A program made the position numbers and the translations under genes. From contig NZ_JACJQJ010000008.1 in the NCBI RefSeq assembly GCF_014696615.1, positions 124,001 to 188,000 on the forward strand: DNA of 64,000 bases, written 5' to 3'. How positions within the stretch are numbered: position 1 is the stretch's first letter; every line of letters starts with the position of its first letter. This document shows, piece after piece, positions 27,197 through 36,583 of this stretch. The notes under the pieces were generated by a model. The model was not told the DNA's origin. It ran no database searches and saw only the letters and a program-made list of their open reading frames with translations. Source of the stretch: Nostoc linckia FACHB-104. GTDB taxonomy: Bacteria > Cyanobacteriota > Cyanobacteriia > Cyanobacteriales > Nostocaceae.

Positions 27197-28339
27197 TTAA
27201 ATTAACTCTTGCAGGCGTTTTTGCAAAGCATCCATCCCGAAAAGTGCGATCGCTTGTTGTCTTAGCCAATCTCCATCACATCGTTGGTCATGGCCTGTGA
27301 GTATTTCTATACAAGCTGCTGCTACAGCATTGGGATCGCGGTGGGGAACTCGCCAGCCAAGTTGTCCATCCTGTAAGGGGTCTGCCGAACCGTCATCATC
27401 ACCAGATAGCACGGGTATGCCACAAGCCATTGCTTCTAAATAAACAATGCCAAAGCCTTCTTGAGAAGGCATAATATAGGCTTCAGCCAGACGGTAGTGT
27501 GATATTAATTCTTCTGTAGGAACGAAACCTGCAAAAATTACGCGATCGCTGACACCTAAATCTTGTGCAAGTTGCGCTAATCGTGGTTGGTCGTCGCCAC
27601 GACCAATGACTAAATATTTAACTTCTGGGAACACTTCAAGGACTTGCGGTAAGGCACGAATTGTGACATCAACACCTTTGTAAATATCCCCTGACCATAG
27701 CCGCGCGACAGTCATTAAAACTCTGGTATCATTTAAACCATACTTGGCAATTAGTTCTGGTTGCTTTTCTCCTGGTGTAAATTTATTACCATCAATTGCA
27801 CAAGGCAGTATTTTTACTAAATTGGGGTCGATAAAATTAGCCGCACAGCTGCGATCGCGACTGTAACGGCTAATTGTCCAAATCCCTGATGCCGATGTGA
27901 GTGCGTGACGTTGTTTAGTATTTAGCGGTTCCCAAACTTCTTTACCATAAGTTAGGACAGTGTAAGGAATTCCCAAAGGCTGGCAAATAGTTTGTATCAG
28001 TCTTGCTAAGAGGATGTGACCGCAAAAAACGTGCTGGGGACGCTTTAGTAACAAACACTTCAGCAATGCTGCTACCATTTTCAATCTGCCGATGTGAGGG
28101 GAATTACTTTTGAAACCATAAAATTTTAAATTTTTTGATTCCCAGGGATTTGATACATTTGGGCTATCTCGCAGTACAAATACTTCTGCTTTATAGCCTG
28201 GAATCAATCTTTGATAGGCACGAAAAATATCCTTGACATAGGACTGAATCCCACCTTCGTGTACAAAAATTTCTAAGAACACGAATACATGGTTGGTTTT
28301 TTGGGGAAATTTATTAGTCACATTAAGATTTTCGCCCAC
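27197..28339 (-). CDS. Glycosyltransferase family 4 protein
   Basis: 380 residues with a GTG start at 28339, preceded by CAGG. The GT-B fold is recognisable: N-terminal VFVFLEIFVHEGGIQSYV (glycine-rich nucleotide loop), C-terminal RGDDQPRLAQLAQDLGVSD and EGFGIVYLEAMACGIPVLSG, whose first Glu belongs to the EX7E nucleotide-sugar motif. It probably transfers a hexose to a lipid- or exopolysaccharide acceptor; donor and acceptor cannot be read from sequence. It stands alone rather than in a polysaccharide cluster. Confidence 0.9.
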   Translation of the reverse strand: MGENLNVTNKFPQKTNHVFVFLEIFVHEGGIQSYVKDIFRAYQRLIPGYKAEVFVLRDSPNVSNPWESKNLKFYGFKSNSPHIGRLKMVAALLKCLLLKRPQHVFCGHILLARLIQTICQPLGIPYTVLTYGKEVWEPLNTKQRHALTSASGIWTISRYSRDRSCAANFIDPNLVKILPCAIDGNKFTPGEKQPELIAKYGLNDTRVLMTVARLWSGDIYKGVDVTIRALPQVLEVFPEVKYLVIGRGDDQPRLAQLAQDLGVSDRVIFAGFVPTEELISHYRLAEAYIMPSQEGFGIVYLEAMACGIPVLSGDDDGSADPLQDGQLGWRVPHRDPNAVAAACIEILTGHDQRCDGDWLRQQAIALFGMDALQKRLQELI

Positions 28340-28461
28340 TTTACCTGTACAATTACGTATGTTTCTAGCTCATCCAGTTGTAACATACGCCACAGGTGTT
28401 TAGTTGTATTTTTGAGGTAACAAGATGAGGTTCTTCTTAGATTGGTTGTAATCAAAATTAT

Positions 28462-28493
28462 GCACCCTGAAATTTCACAAAACTTCAGGGTGC
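28462..28493 (-). terminator. Hairpin GCACCCTGAA...TTCAGGGTGC
   Basis: Perfect 10-bp stem with a 12-base loop in the 260-bp gap between the anti-sigma kinase gene and the glycosyltransferase gene, both on the minus strand. A possible terminator for the kinase gene; the T-run is weak. Confidence 0.5.
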
Positions 28494-28598
28494 TATGGCT
28501 GGGTTTTCACGTTTTTTGTTCTAGCTTGTCAAATCCTTGTTAATTAATAATTCGTACTGCATTGAAATTCCAAATTATTAATTAAGAATTTTTTAATG

Positions 28599-29036
28599 CT
28601 AACCATCTAGAGCATATTTAACGATCAGCAAACAATTTCTGTTTTCCGTAGCACGTTCATAGACAACACGGTCTGCCAAGCGTCTAAGAAGAAACCATCC
28701 GTATCCTCCTACTTGAAGAGTACCTGGCTCTGGCTCGGCGATCGCATCGGGATTAAAAGGTTTGCCATAATCCCAAATTCTCATTTCCAATCTGTCAATC
28801 CACAAGCTGACCTCAATATCTATGCCTGTTTCTGGTGGTAAAGCAGAATGAGCATGACGCACTGCGTTAGTGAAACCTTCTGCTAATGCTAAGTTAAGGC
28901 GATAGAGTTGAGTTTCCGACCAGCCAAGTTGATACAAATGTTGCCGACAAAATTTCTCAAACCATTGTTGCACGTGGTTGAGGAGCTTGAGATCGCTCTT
29001 CACCGTCAGATGGTCTTGCTGCATGGTGCTAAGCAT
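28599..29036 (-). CDS. Anti-sigma regulatory factor (serine kinase), second copy
   Basis: 145 residues from the ATG at 29036 (MLSTMQQD); in-frame ATGs at 29078 and 29024 are alternatives. A stand-alone GHKL ATPase: N box EGFTNAVRHAH, G1 IWDYGKPFN and a recognisable lid GGYGWFLLRRLAD. It is paralogous to the kinase at 13866-14336 (EGFTN.VRHAH in both), but no STAS or PP2C partner lies next to it. It probably joins a partner switch encoded elsewhere. Confidence 0.88.
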   Translation of the reverse strand: MLSTMQQDHLTVKSDLKLLNHVQQWFEKFCRQHLYQLGWSETQLYRLNLALAEGFTNAVRHAHSALPPETGIDIEVSLWIDRLEMRIWDYGKPFNPDAIAEPEPGTLQVGGYGWFLLRRLADRVVYERATENRNCLLIVKYALDG

Positions 29037-29364
29037 TGACCTTGACTTAAATATAAGTAAGTGATCAGTAGGTAACAAATGCGTCTGTTTGTGGTATTTG
29101 TGTGATTTCTGATTTTGGAATAGCTATTAAATCCAAAACTAAATATCCACGATGCAACCTGGATGAGGAAAAGTGCTGAGTCATCAAAGTGCAGATCTAA
29201 GGAAACCCTATCTCTAACTTCTCGCTGAGTGCTGAATGCCGAGTAATAGCTCACGACTTAAGTCTTCCTAAGTACTAAGTACTTAGTTTATCAAAACTTA
29301 TTACTCATAACTCATTACCCATGACTCAGCACTCATGAAAGAGTACTGTTTTTTCTGGCTAAAT
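29037..29364. other. Intergenic region with direct repeats
   Basis: About 330 bp between petD and the anti-sigma kinase. It contains AAGTACT/TAAGTACTTAG repeats at 29268-29290 and CTCATTACCCATGACTCAGC-type repeats at 29303-29335. No gene was recognised. Confidence 0.5.
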
Positions 29365-29847
29365 TTAGAACAATCCTAAGGTCAAGGATTTATCTAATGG
29401 TAAAGCAGCACCAATACCTAGCCACAGAGTTACAAGTGTTCCAAATAGGAAAACTGTGGTTGCAACTGGACGGCGGAAGGGATTTTGGAACTTATTGACG
29501 CTCTCGATAAAAGGAACGAGGATAAGTCCTAGGGGTACTGAAGCCATTGCTAATACTCCTAACAGTTTGTTAGGAAGCGATCGCAAAATTTGGAATACAG
29601 GGTACAAGTACCACTCAGGTAAAATTTCCAATGGTGTTGCAAAAGGGTTCGCTGGTTCACCGTTCATTGCTGGATCTAGTACTGCTAGAGCCACAATACA
29701 AGCGAATGATCCCATGATTACGATTGGAAAGACGTAAAGTAGGTCATTAGGCCAAGCAGGTTCGCCATAGTAGTTATGGCCCATGCCTTTGGCAAGTTTG
29801 GCTCTGAGGATAGGATCGCTCAGATCGGGTTTTTTCTGTGTTGACAT
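29365..29847 (-). CDS. petD: Cytochrome b6f complex subunit IV PetD
   Basis: 160 residues, the standard length. Subunit IV with PetB forms the core of the thylakoid b6f complex, which moves electrons from plastoquinol to plastocyanin or cytochrome c6. It has three membrane helices and the quinol-oxidation motif PEWY in [17 protein letters not shown]. It follows petB on the same strand after a gap of 379 bp holding heptanucleotide repeats, longer than the usual petB-petD spacing, so repeat expansion may have lengthened the operon. Confidence 0.98.
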   Translation of the reverse strand: MSTQKKPDLSDPILRAKLAKGMGHNYYGEPAWPNDLLYVFPIVIMGSFACIVALAVLDPAMNGEPANPFATPLEILPEWYLYPVFQILRSLPNKLLGVLAMASVPLGLILVPFIESVNKFQNPFRRPVATTVFLFGTLVTLWLGIGAALPLDKSLTLGLF

Positions 29848-30226
29848 TTTTAAATATGCTCTCCTGCTTAAGTTGAGTTAAAGCATTGGTAAAAGCCTTG
29901 AGCTATCAGGTAAACCTCAACAGCAGACAGATGCCAGTAGGGTTTTACAGCTTTCAGCTTCAGATATCAAGTTTTTGTTGTTCTTGTTCATCAGTTTAAA
30001 ACAAACAACTCTGGCTTGAAAGCTGAGGGGTAGGGTATGGGTAGAGTTTAGGGGCTAGAGGCTAGGGAAATAGCTTAACGTACTGATTTATGAGTTCTGA
30101 GTCAAAATCTTAGTTACTAATTACTAGTTCCTATTACCTATTACCTATTACCTATTACCTATTACCCATGACCCTGTCCTCATTTTGAAACTGAATCCAG
30201 TTTGCCTGTTAGCGTTTTGGCTTAAA
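29848..30226. other. petB-petD spacer with heptanucleotide repeats
   Basis: The spacer contains five or six tandem TATTACC units at 30132-30172 (STRR-type) plus GGTTAGGG/GAGGCTAGGG-like sequence near 30042-30070. No gene. Whether petB and petD are still co-transcribed across it cannot be told from sequence. Confidence 0.75.
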
Positions 30227-30874
30227 TTACAAAGGACCAGAAATGCCTTGTTTGCGGATCATCAAGAAGTGGAACAGCATGAATACCGCGATCAACCAGG
30301 GCAGAACAAAGGTGTGGGCGCTGTAGTAGCGGGTAAGGGTAGCTTGGCCGACGCTAGAACCACCACGTAGTAAGTCAGAGATCAGCACACCAACCACAGG
30401 AATTGCTTCGGGAACGCCGCTAACGATTTTCACAGCCCAGTAGCCCACTTGGTCCCAAGGTAGTGAGTAGCCAGTCACGCCAAAAGAAACTGTGATTACG
30501 GCTAGGATGACACCACTTACCCAGGTTAATTCGCGGGGCTTTTTGAAACCACCGGTGAGGTAAACCCGAAAGACGTGCAAAATCATCATCAACACCATCA
30601 TGCTGGCAGACCAGCGGTGGATGGAGCGAATTAGCCAGCCGAAGTTTACTTCTGTCATGATGTACTGCACTGAGGAATAAGCCTCAGCTACAGTTGGCTT
30701 GTAGTAGAACGTCATGGCAAATCCAGTAGCAAACTGGATAAGAAAGCAAACCAGGGTAATGCCACCCAAGCAGTAGAAGATGTTGACGTGGGGAGGAACG
30801 TACTTGCTTGTGACATCATCAGCGAGTGCTTGAATTTCCAAGCGTTCCTCAAACCAGTCGTAAACGTTGGCCAT
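30227..30874 (-). CDS. petB: Cytochrome b6 PetB
   Basis: 215 residues, the normal size. Four membrane helices carry the haem-ligand histidines (in [21 protein letters not shown] and in HTFVLPW...LFHFLM; first stretch here is near residues 82-102). Cys35 in NIFYCLGG is the residue that attaches haem c-n. It is the quinol-binding core of the b6f complex in thylakoids. Upstream, 370 bp separate it from the divergent ctpA gene. Confidence 0.98.
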   Translation of the reverse strand: MANVYDWFEERLEIQALADDVTSKYVPPHVNIFYCLGGITLVCFLIQFATGFAMTFYYKPTVAEAYSSVQYIMTEVNFGWLIRSIHRWSASMMVLMMILHVFRVYLTGGFKKPRELTWVSGVILAVITVSFGVTGYSLPWDQVGYWAVKIVSGVPEAIPVVGVLISDLLRGGSSVGQATLTRYYSAHTFVLPWLIAVFMLFHFLMIRKQGISGPL

Positions 30875-31243
30875 ACAATCTCAAGTTCCTAAAAAATCGG
30901 TTGCGGTTGATAAATCTCCCAAGTAACAATTTTGGGATTTTAGCAAAGAGGATTTTAGTCGTTTGCTTTTAAGGCTTCAGAGTGATAAGACTTTTAATAA
31001 ACTTAACACTCTGTAAACATGTGATGTATTGCGTTTTTGGGGTAAACCAACACGACAAATTATGGACACAAAGTAGATCTTATCGTGTGTTGAGTGGGAT
31101 GTACTCCAATCAGCTGACTTAACAACTTGATTAAGACTAATGCACCACTTCTATAAAAAAAGTAACATAATCGAGAGATAGATTTCATCAAAAACAAAGC
31201 AACTGGGCAGTTCTAGGCAATTTGGGTTGAGGTGGAATTCAAC
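30875..31243. promoter_or_regulatory. Divergent petB/ctpA promoter region
   Basis: About 370 bp between divergent genes for photosynthetic electron transport and carboxyl-terminal processing. No other gene is visible. A GAGGTGG ribosome site at 31229-31235 precedes the ctpA ATG at 31244. Specific promoter boxes were not assigned. Confidence 0.5.
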
Positions 31244-32500
31244 ATGGGCTTGTTCATGGACAAAAAGATTTTTCGACGCGGATTATCATTGCTGATGGCA
31301 GTTTGGTTGGCACTAGGTATATTTATTCAACCAGCTGTGGCTTTGACGGAGGAGCAAAAGTTAGTATCGGAAGTTTGGCGAATTGTCAATCGTAATTATT
31401 TAGATGAAACGTTTAATCATCAAAATTGGGCAACAGTGCGGCAAAAAGCTTTAGAGAAACCGCTGAAAAATCACGAAGAAGCTTATGCAGCAGTTCAGAA
31501 TATGCTCAAAAGCTTGGACGACCCTTTTACCCGCTTTTTAGACCCAGAACAGTACCGCAGTTTACAGGTAAACACTTCTGGAGAACTGACAGGGGTAGGC
31601 TTGCAAATTGCCCTAGACCCCAAAACTGGTAAGTTGGAAGTAGTAGCACCGATCGCAGGTTCACCAGCAGATAAAGCAGGAATTCAACCACGCGATCGCA
31701 TCATCAAAATTGAAGGTATCTCTACAGAAAATCTTACCTTGGACGAAGCCGCAGCTAAAATGCGCGGGCCGATTGGCAGCCTCGTGACATTATTAATCGA
31801 GCGAGATGGTACACAAGAGAAGGAAATTAGGGTAGTGCGCGATCGCATTGCTTTAAATCCTGTAGTCTCAGACTTGCGCGTTACCCAACAAGGTACGCCC
31901 ATTGGCTACCTCCGTCTGAATCAATTTAATGCCAATGCCTCAATGGAACTGGCACACGCCATTACTAGTTTAGAAAAAAAGGGTGCGGCTGCCTACATTC
32001 TCGATTTACGCAATAATCCCGGTGGGTTACTGCAAGCCGGAATTGAAATTGCCCGCCTGTGGTTAGACTCTGGCACCATTGTCTACACCGTCAATCGCCA
32101 AGGCATACAAGGTAGTTTTGAGGCATTTGGCCCCGCACTGACATCAGACCCATTAGTTATTCTAGTCAATCAAGGAACAGCCAGTGCCAGCGAAATTCTT
32201 GCTGGCGCACTCCAAGATAACGGACGTGCCCAATTAGTCGGCGAAACCACTTTTGGTAAAGGCTTAATTCAATCCTTGTTTGAATTATCCGATGGTTCCG
32301 GCTTAGCAGTCACAATTGCTAAGTACGAAACCCCACAACATCGAGATATTAACAAATTAGGTATAAAACCAGACAAAGTCATTCCCCTAGACGCAATTAC
32401 CCGCGAACAGATTGGCACAGAAGCCGATCCACAATATCAAGCAGCAGTGGAAATCTTGACGAAGAATCAAGTAGTAGTGGGAATGGGTAATAGGGCATAG
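31244..32500 (+). CDS. ctpA: Carboxyl-terminal processing protease CtpA
   Basis: 418 residues from the ATG at 31244; the GTG at 31232 is a less likely start. A signal peptide (about 1-32, ending PAVALT) sends it to the lumen or periplasm. A PDZ domain (about 95-180, GVGLQIALD) precedes the S41 peptidase domain with the Ser-Lys dyad: Ser314 in GTASASEILAGAL and Lys339 in GETTFGKGLIQ, 25 residues apart as in Tsp/CtpA. In cyanobacteria CtpA trims precursor D1 of photosystem II. The last residues (VVVGMGNRA) and the stop are made of the GGGCATA-type repeat that follows. Confidence 0.95.
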   Translation: MGLFMDKKIFRRGLSLLMAVWLALGIFIQPAVALTEEQKLVSEVWRIVNRNYLDETFNHQNWATVRQKALEKPLKNHEEAYAAVQNMLKSLDDPFTRFLDPEQYRSLQVNTSGELTGVGLQIALDPKTGKLEVVAPIAGSPADKAGIQPRDRIIKIEGISTENLTLDEAAAKMRGPIGSLVTLLIERDGTQEKEIRVVRDRIALNPVVSDLRVTQQGTPIGYLRLNQFNANASMELAHAITSLEKKGAAAYILDLRNNPGGLLQAGIEIARLWLDSGTIVYTVNRQGIQGSFEAFGPALTSDPLVILVNQGTASASEILAGALQDNGRAQLVGETTFGKGLIQSLFELSDGSGLAVTIAKYETPQHRDINKLGIKPDKVIPLDAITREQIGTEADPQYQAAVEILTKNQVVVGMGNRA

Positions 32501-32525
32501 GGCATAGGGCATGGGGCATGGGTGA
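32480..32525. repeat. Heptanucleotide repeat (GGGCATA/GGGCATG)n
   Basis: Tandem units overlapping the 3' end and stop codon of ctpA. STRR-type. Confidence 0.8.
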
Positions 32526-32702
32526 TAGGAATTTCTCCTGATCTACCTTAACCCCAACCCCTAATCCCTTTCAAAGGTGGAAAATTAAAAATCAGGTATT
32601 AAAACACTTAATTATCTGTGAATCGTCAATACAATATAAGAAAAGTTTTTGGTATTCTTTGGAATTAATACAAGTACCAAAATTAATAATTTTGTGGGTA
32701 AT

Positions 32703-32743
32703 AAAAAAACCACACCTGACCCTGTGCCTGTGGGTAGGTGTGG
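32703..32743 (-). terminator. Rho-independent terminator of rpaA
   Basis: Read on the minus strand: CCACACCT, inner ACCC, loop, GGGT, then AGGTGTGG followed directly by seven T. A strong stem with a T-run, placed just after the rpaA stop codon at 32749. Confidence 0.9.
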
Positions 32744-32748
32744 ATAGC

Positions 32749-33492
32749 TTATTCAACTACTGATGTTGAAGCTCCTTCAGCAGATGAAGGCACGCTAGGT
32801 AACTCAAGACAATACCCTGCTCCGTATACTGTCTTGATATAGCGGGGATGACGGGGATCTGGTTCGAGTTTGGTTCTTAAGTGGCGAATATGAACTCGAA
32901 TCGTCTCGATGTCATCGTCTGGATCGTAGCCCCAAACTTCCCGCAGGATTTCGCTAGGAGAAACTGTCTGTCCGTGGCGCTGGAGCAAGCAATGAAGTAA
33001 CTCAAATTCCAAGTGAGTCAGTTTTACTGTCTCATGAAACCATATGGCCTCGAATCTTTCAGGAACGAGGGTAAGCGGGCCATAATTCAGAATTTCGCTG
33101 TGCTTTGCTGCTTGAGGAATACGATCGGTGCGCCGCAATAGTGCCCGCACTCGTGCCAGCATTTCTTCGACTTCAAAGGGCTTGGTAAGATAGTCATCAG
33201 CCCCGGCATTGAAGCCTTCCACCTTATCTTGTGTTTGGCTTAAAGCGGTCAACATTAACACGGGAATTTCAGCGGTGCGCTCGTCCCGACGCAGCCGTTG
33301 GCAAACGGTAAATCCATCTACTCTGGGCAACATCAAATCGAGCATGATCAAGTCTGGTTGTAGCTGGAGAGCTAGCGCTTGACCTTTTATCCCGTCTTCC
33401 GCTTGACTAACATCGTAGCCAGCCATTTCCAAGTTGACGGCAACGAGTTCTGAAATTGCTGGGTCATCGTCTATGACAAGAATCCTCGGCAT
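32749..33492 (-). CDS. rpaA: OmpR-type response regulator RpaA
   Basis: 247 residues. The receiver has [10 protein letters not shown] and the phospho-acceptor Asp52 in [11 protein letters not shown]; the C-terminal winged helix contains [10 protein letters not shown] and [16 protein letters not shown]. The sequence is RpaA-like (not RpaB) throughout, including ERFEAIWF and [12 protein letters not shown]. RpaA is the output regulator of the KaiABC clock and of phycobilisome-photosystem coupling, phosphorylated by SasA. No kinase gene is adjacent. The gene ends in a strong terminator and is monocistronic. Confidence 0.93.
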   Translation of the reverse strand: MPRILVIDDDPAISELVAVNLEMAGYDVSQAEDGIKGQALALQLQPDLIMLDLMLPRVDGFTVCQRLRRDERTAEIPVLMLTALSQTQDKVEGFNAGADDYLTKPFEVEEMLARVRALLRRTDRIPQAAKHSEILNYGPLTLVPERFEAIWFHETVKLTHLEFELLHCLLQRHGQTVSPSEILREVWGYDPDDDIETIRVHIRHLRTKLEPDPRHPRYIKTVYGAGYCLELPSVPSSAEGASTSVVE

Positions 33493-33647
33493 TCTTAAAA
33501 AATTATTACTACTTATTAAGGATAAATAAGAACCTTTGGTAGATACAAAGATTTCTGTATTGATTATAAAAAAGATTTGAAATATAACATAAATCTTAAA
33601 ATAAGCAAGCTGAAGAAATCTCCCCTAATGTACACGAAATAGTCTAT

Positions 33648-34706
33648 ATGATGTGTTACGCTCCCTACAATCCGCCTTGGTTCCTACAAAATGGTATAGC
33701 AATGACTATATACGCCGCTTTGTGGGGAAGCCGCTATTGGGAAAGCACAATAAACAATCCTGAGCCGCAATATCATAAAACAGTTTTAGCTGGTGGGCAA
33801 GATGTACCAATTTTTTGTTGGGTAGCGATACCAAAAAATGCTCATAGTACGATTATTGGCACTTATGGTATTACAGGAGAGTTAGGTACGCAATGGTTTT
33901 TAAGAATTTTAGGACGTAAAGCATATGCCGAAGGGTATGCTGTGGTGTTATTTGATTGGCGTGCTCATGGCAAGACAGGTGAGTTGTCACCGACTTTAAT
34001 GTCCGATGGGTTATATGAGGGAGAAGATTTTGTCCGTCTAGCCGCCGCTGCTGCTGCAATGGGATGTCCCAAGAAATTTTGGTTTGTAGGGTTTTCCTTG
34101 GGCGGACAATTGGCGCTGTGGGGTTTACAAGCTGCTATGGAGCTAAGTACTAGCAATAAAGATTTAGGAATCACAGCTAGTGATATTGGTGGTACTGCGG
34201 TTATTTGCCCCAATTTGGATTCTGCGCGATCGCTGGCTTATTTAGTTCAATATCCATTTGGCAGGTATTTAGAGGCTAATATAGCCCGAAAATTAGAACA
34301 GATGGCATGGCAGATACATGATGCTCATCCTGGTAGCCTTGATCCAGCAGCGATTAAACGGGCAAAAACCATCTGGAATTTTGATCGGGAATTAGTAATT
34401 GAAAAATTAGGTTTTTCTTCTGTGGAGGCATATTACCAAGCCAGCAGTCCTTTGCCTTTTCTACCCCATCTTTCAAAACCCACATTGATTATCTATGCGG
34501 CTGATGACCCATTTTTTGACCCAGATATTATTCCTGATTTAGAAGCTGCTTGTGCTAGCAATTCAATGATAGATTTGATGCTCACCCGCTATGGTGGACA
34601 TATTGGCTACTTGAATAGTGCTAAAAGTCAGCTTCAAGCCCAAGACCCAGACCCTTGGTGGGCTTGGAATAGGGTTTTGCAGTGGATCAAGCAGCAGCAA
34701 GAGTAG
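33648..34706 (+). CDS. Alpha/beta hydrolase (YheT-like)
   Basis: 352 residues. The fold signatures are DWRAHGKTG (oxyanion region), the nucleophile elbow GFSLGG with Ser150, a late acid in YAADDPFFDP, and His in RYGGHIGYL, giving a full catalytic triad. The N-terminal segment PWFLQNG...YAALWGSRYWE resembles the YheT/embryogenesis-associated EMB8 group of hydrolases. Substrate unknown. ATGs at 33648 and 33651 are tandem; either may be used. No signal peptide. Confidence 0.88.
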   Translation: MMCYAPYNPPWFLQNGIAMTIYAALWGSRYWESTINNPEPQYHKTVLAGGQDVPIFCWVAIPKNAHSTIIGTYGITGELGTQWFLRILGRKAYAEGYAVVLFDWRAHGKTGELSPTLMSDGLYEGEDFVRLAAAAAAMGCPKKFWFVGFSLGGQLALWGLQAAMELSTSNKDLGITASDIGGTAVICPNLDSARSLAYLVQYPFGRYLEANIARKLEQMAWQIHDAHPGSLDPAAIKRAKTIWNFDRELVIEKLGFSSVEAYYQASSPLPFLPHLSKPTLIIYAADDPFFDPDIIPDLEAACASNSMIDLMLTRYGGHIGYLNSAKSQLQAQDPDPWWAWNRVLQWIKQQQE

Positions 34707-34874
34707 GATTAAGAGGTGGGAGGTGGTTAAAGCCAAAGGAAAAAATACAAAACCATTCCCCTTTGACCCTTGACCTTTTCCCGAATTCTGCAAGCAGAAT
34801 ATTTTGATTGAGAACGCTATTTAGAAGTTGTGTAAGCTAAAAACACAGCAGATTTCAAGTTATCTCACCATCCC

Positions 34875-35648
34875 ATGCAGCAGTCCACTCAAGACCATAA
34901 CCACGATTTTTTCCGCCAGATTGTCACCCTAGCTGCAATTATTGGTGCTTTTGTAGTTAATGTAGTATCAAATGTTTTTCCGCTGAATGGGCTGAGTATT
35001 GGACAGATTTCCAATACATTGTTCAAAAATGTCTTGTTTATCCCTGCTAACTATGCATTTGCTATTTGGGGATTGATTTACCTTGGTTTATTTGCTTTTG
35101 GCATTTACCAATTTCTACCAAGTCACAAACATGATTCAGATTTACGCAATACAGGATATCTCTTAGTAATTGCCTCTATTGCTCAAAGTATTTGGGTATA
35201 CCTTTTTCTTTCCAGGCTGTTTATCTTTTCTGTTGTAGCAATGTTGTTGATTTTGCTACCTCTAATTGTTGTATATCTGCGATTAGATATTGGTAACCAA
35301 CTTGCACCTAGACAAAAAAAATGGTTTATCTACAGACCTATTAGCATTTATCTAAGTTGGATTAGTGTAGCAACTATTGTCAATATTGCCTGTGCTTTAT
35401 ATTTCCAGGGTTGGAATGGTTGGGGTATTTCTGCGGAAGCCTGGACTATAACCCTGTTGTTGATAGCAACTGCAATTGCTGTATTTATTGTCCTCCAACG
35501 CCAAGACATTGCTTACACCGGAGTCACACTATGGGCAATCTTAGCGATCGCTATCAAGCACTGGAATAATCCTATACTGAGAAATGTGGCATTAGCTTTG
35601 GTAATTGCCCTTGTGTTGATTACTATAATTAAAATCAGCCGTCATTGA
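34875..35648 (+). CDS. Multi-pass membrane protein, TspO/MBR-like
   Basis: 257 residues with about eight hydrophobic helices. The stretch PANYAFAIWGLIYLGLFAFG recalls the P..FxxIWxxIY pattern of tryptophan-rich sensory (TspO/MBR) proteins, and later segments (WVYLFLSRLFIFS, WISVATIVNIA) continue the tryptophan-rich pattern. It is longer than classical five-helix TspO. TspO proteins bind porphyrins, but ligand and role here are unknown. Single gene, membrane-located. Confidence 0.7.
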   Translation: MQQSTQDHNHDFFRQIVTLAAIIGAFVVNVVSNVFPLNGLSIGQISNTLFKNVLFIPANYAFAIWGLIYLGLFAFGIYQFLPSHKHDSDLRNTGYLLVIASIAQSIWVYLFLSRLFIFSVVAMLLILLPLIVVYLRLDIGNQLAPRQKKWFIYRPISIYLSWISVATIVNIACALYFQGWNGWGISAEAWTITLLLIATAIAVFIVLQRQDIAYTGVTLWAILAIAIKHWNNPILRNVALALVIALVLITIIKISRH

Positions 35649-35654
35649 GGGCAG

Positions 35655-35800
35655 TTGCATAATTGTTGATTTTTCTGGACTTTTTTCACTTTCGATGAGT
35701 TGGATTTGTGCTTGTTGTAGCTCTTTTCATGTTTGCTGAAGTTTGGTTTCTGCTTCTCGGCCTTTAGTGATGTCAGCTACCAAGTTGCTTTTGGTTTTTC
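35655..35800 (-). pseudogene. Relic of a PAS histidine kinase linker
   Basis: The minus strand reads SNLVADITKGREAETKLQQT, a stop, then KELQQAQIQLIESEKSPEK, the typical PAS-to-HisKA coiled-coil linker of cyanobacterial kinases. No kinase core follows. About 45 codons of a decayed gene with an internal TGA, lying between the TspO-like gene and the hetI-like gene. Confidence 0.7.
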
Positions 35801-35804
35801 CCAA

Positions 35805-35860
35805 TTTCCTCCTCATATTCCCAGTCCCTAGTCCCCAATCCCCAATCCCTAATCTCTAAC
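35805..35860. repeat. Heptanucleotide repeat (CCCCAAT/CCCTAGT)n
   Basis: Tandem CCCAGTC, CCTAGTC and CCCAATC units running to the stop codon of the hetI-like gene. STRR-type. Confidence 0.8.
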
Positions 35861-36583
35861 TTCCCCATACTGCCAGCATTTCACATCCCAGCCAAAACCA
35901 GCTACCACCATAGCAGCCGCATAATTTTCAGCAGGTAATAGTTCTAGTAGACTCCAGCCTTTCGCGGTCTGTAACTTAGCTGCTTCTGTGGGAGTAAGGG
36001 AAATTTCAATTTGCTCTAACTGCGCTATGCCCTCGCCTGTAGCTTTTAAGTAAGCTTCTTTACAAGTCCAGTAGCGAAAAAATACTGAAGATTTTTGCTC
36101 GTCAGGTAGCGATCGCACTAAATCATATTCTCTGGGTAAAAAGAACCTTTGAGCCAGAGATTCCAAATCTGACATGGGGCGAATATATTCCAGATCTATC
36201 CCGATTTGGCGATTTTTACTAACTGCACACAAGGCTAAATTTTGGGAGTGCGATAAATTAAATGTCAATCCACTGTAAGAAAATTTACTTGCCAATAGTG
36301 GTTTCCCACGGGGTTCATAATCAAACTGCACTTCTTGGGGAGAAACTCCCAAATAACCACTTAATATTGTTCGCAAACTACCACGACCCGCAATGAAACG
36401 TTGGCGATGTTCTGGAAAATAGAATCTTTCAGCACGAGCAGATTCATCACTAGACAGAAGACTCGTCAAGTATTGCAATTCCGTAGCAGATTGGTCAAGA
36501 TTTATACGCCAAACCTGAACCTCATTTGGTAACAAAGTTAATTCCGTTGGTTGTGGTAACCATAAATACTGAGGATAACTCAT
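35849..36583 (-). CDS. hetI: Sfp-type 4'-phosphopantetheinyl transferase (HetI-like)
   Basis: 244 residues. It attaches the phosphopantetheine arm of CoA to carrier proteins of fatty acid, polyketide or peptide synthases. Motifs: FNLSHSQNLALCAV, the metal-binding IGIDLEYIRP, and FRYWTCKEAYLKATGEGI. The sequence is close to HetI of Nostoc/Anabaena as I remember it, including RFIAGRGSLR. HetI lies with hetM and hetN in Anabaena; those genes are absent here, so the symbol rests on similarity alone. Monocistronic. Confidence 0.88.
   Translation of the reverse strand: MSYPQYLWLPQPTELTLLPNEVQVWRINLDQSATELQYLTSLLSSDESARAERFYFPEHRQRFIAGRGSLRTILSGYLGVSPQEVQFDYEPRGKPLLASKFSYSGLTFNLSHSQNLALCAVSKNRQIGIDLEYIRPMSDLESLAQRFFLPREYDLVRSLPDEQKSSVFFRYWTCKEAYLKATGEGIAQLEQIEISLTPTEAAKLQTAKGWSLLELLPAENYAAAMVVAGFGWDVKCWQYGEVRD

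Noticed and set aside
34563-34793. Minus-strand 76-codon leucine-rich frame at the end of the hydrolase gene
   Set aside because: Antisense, low-complexity LLILLLLLLD run and no ribosome site.
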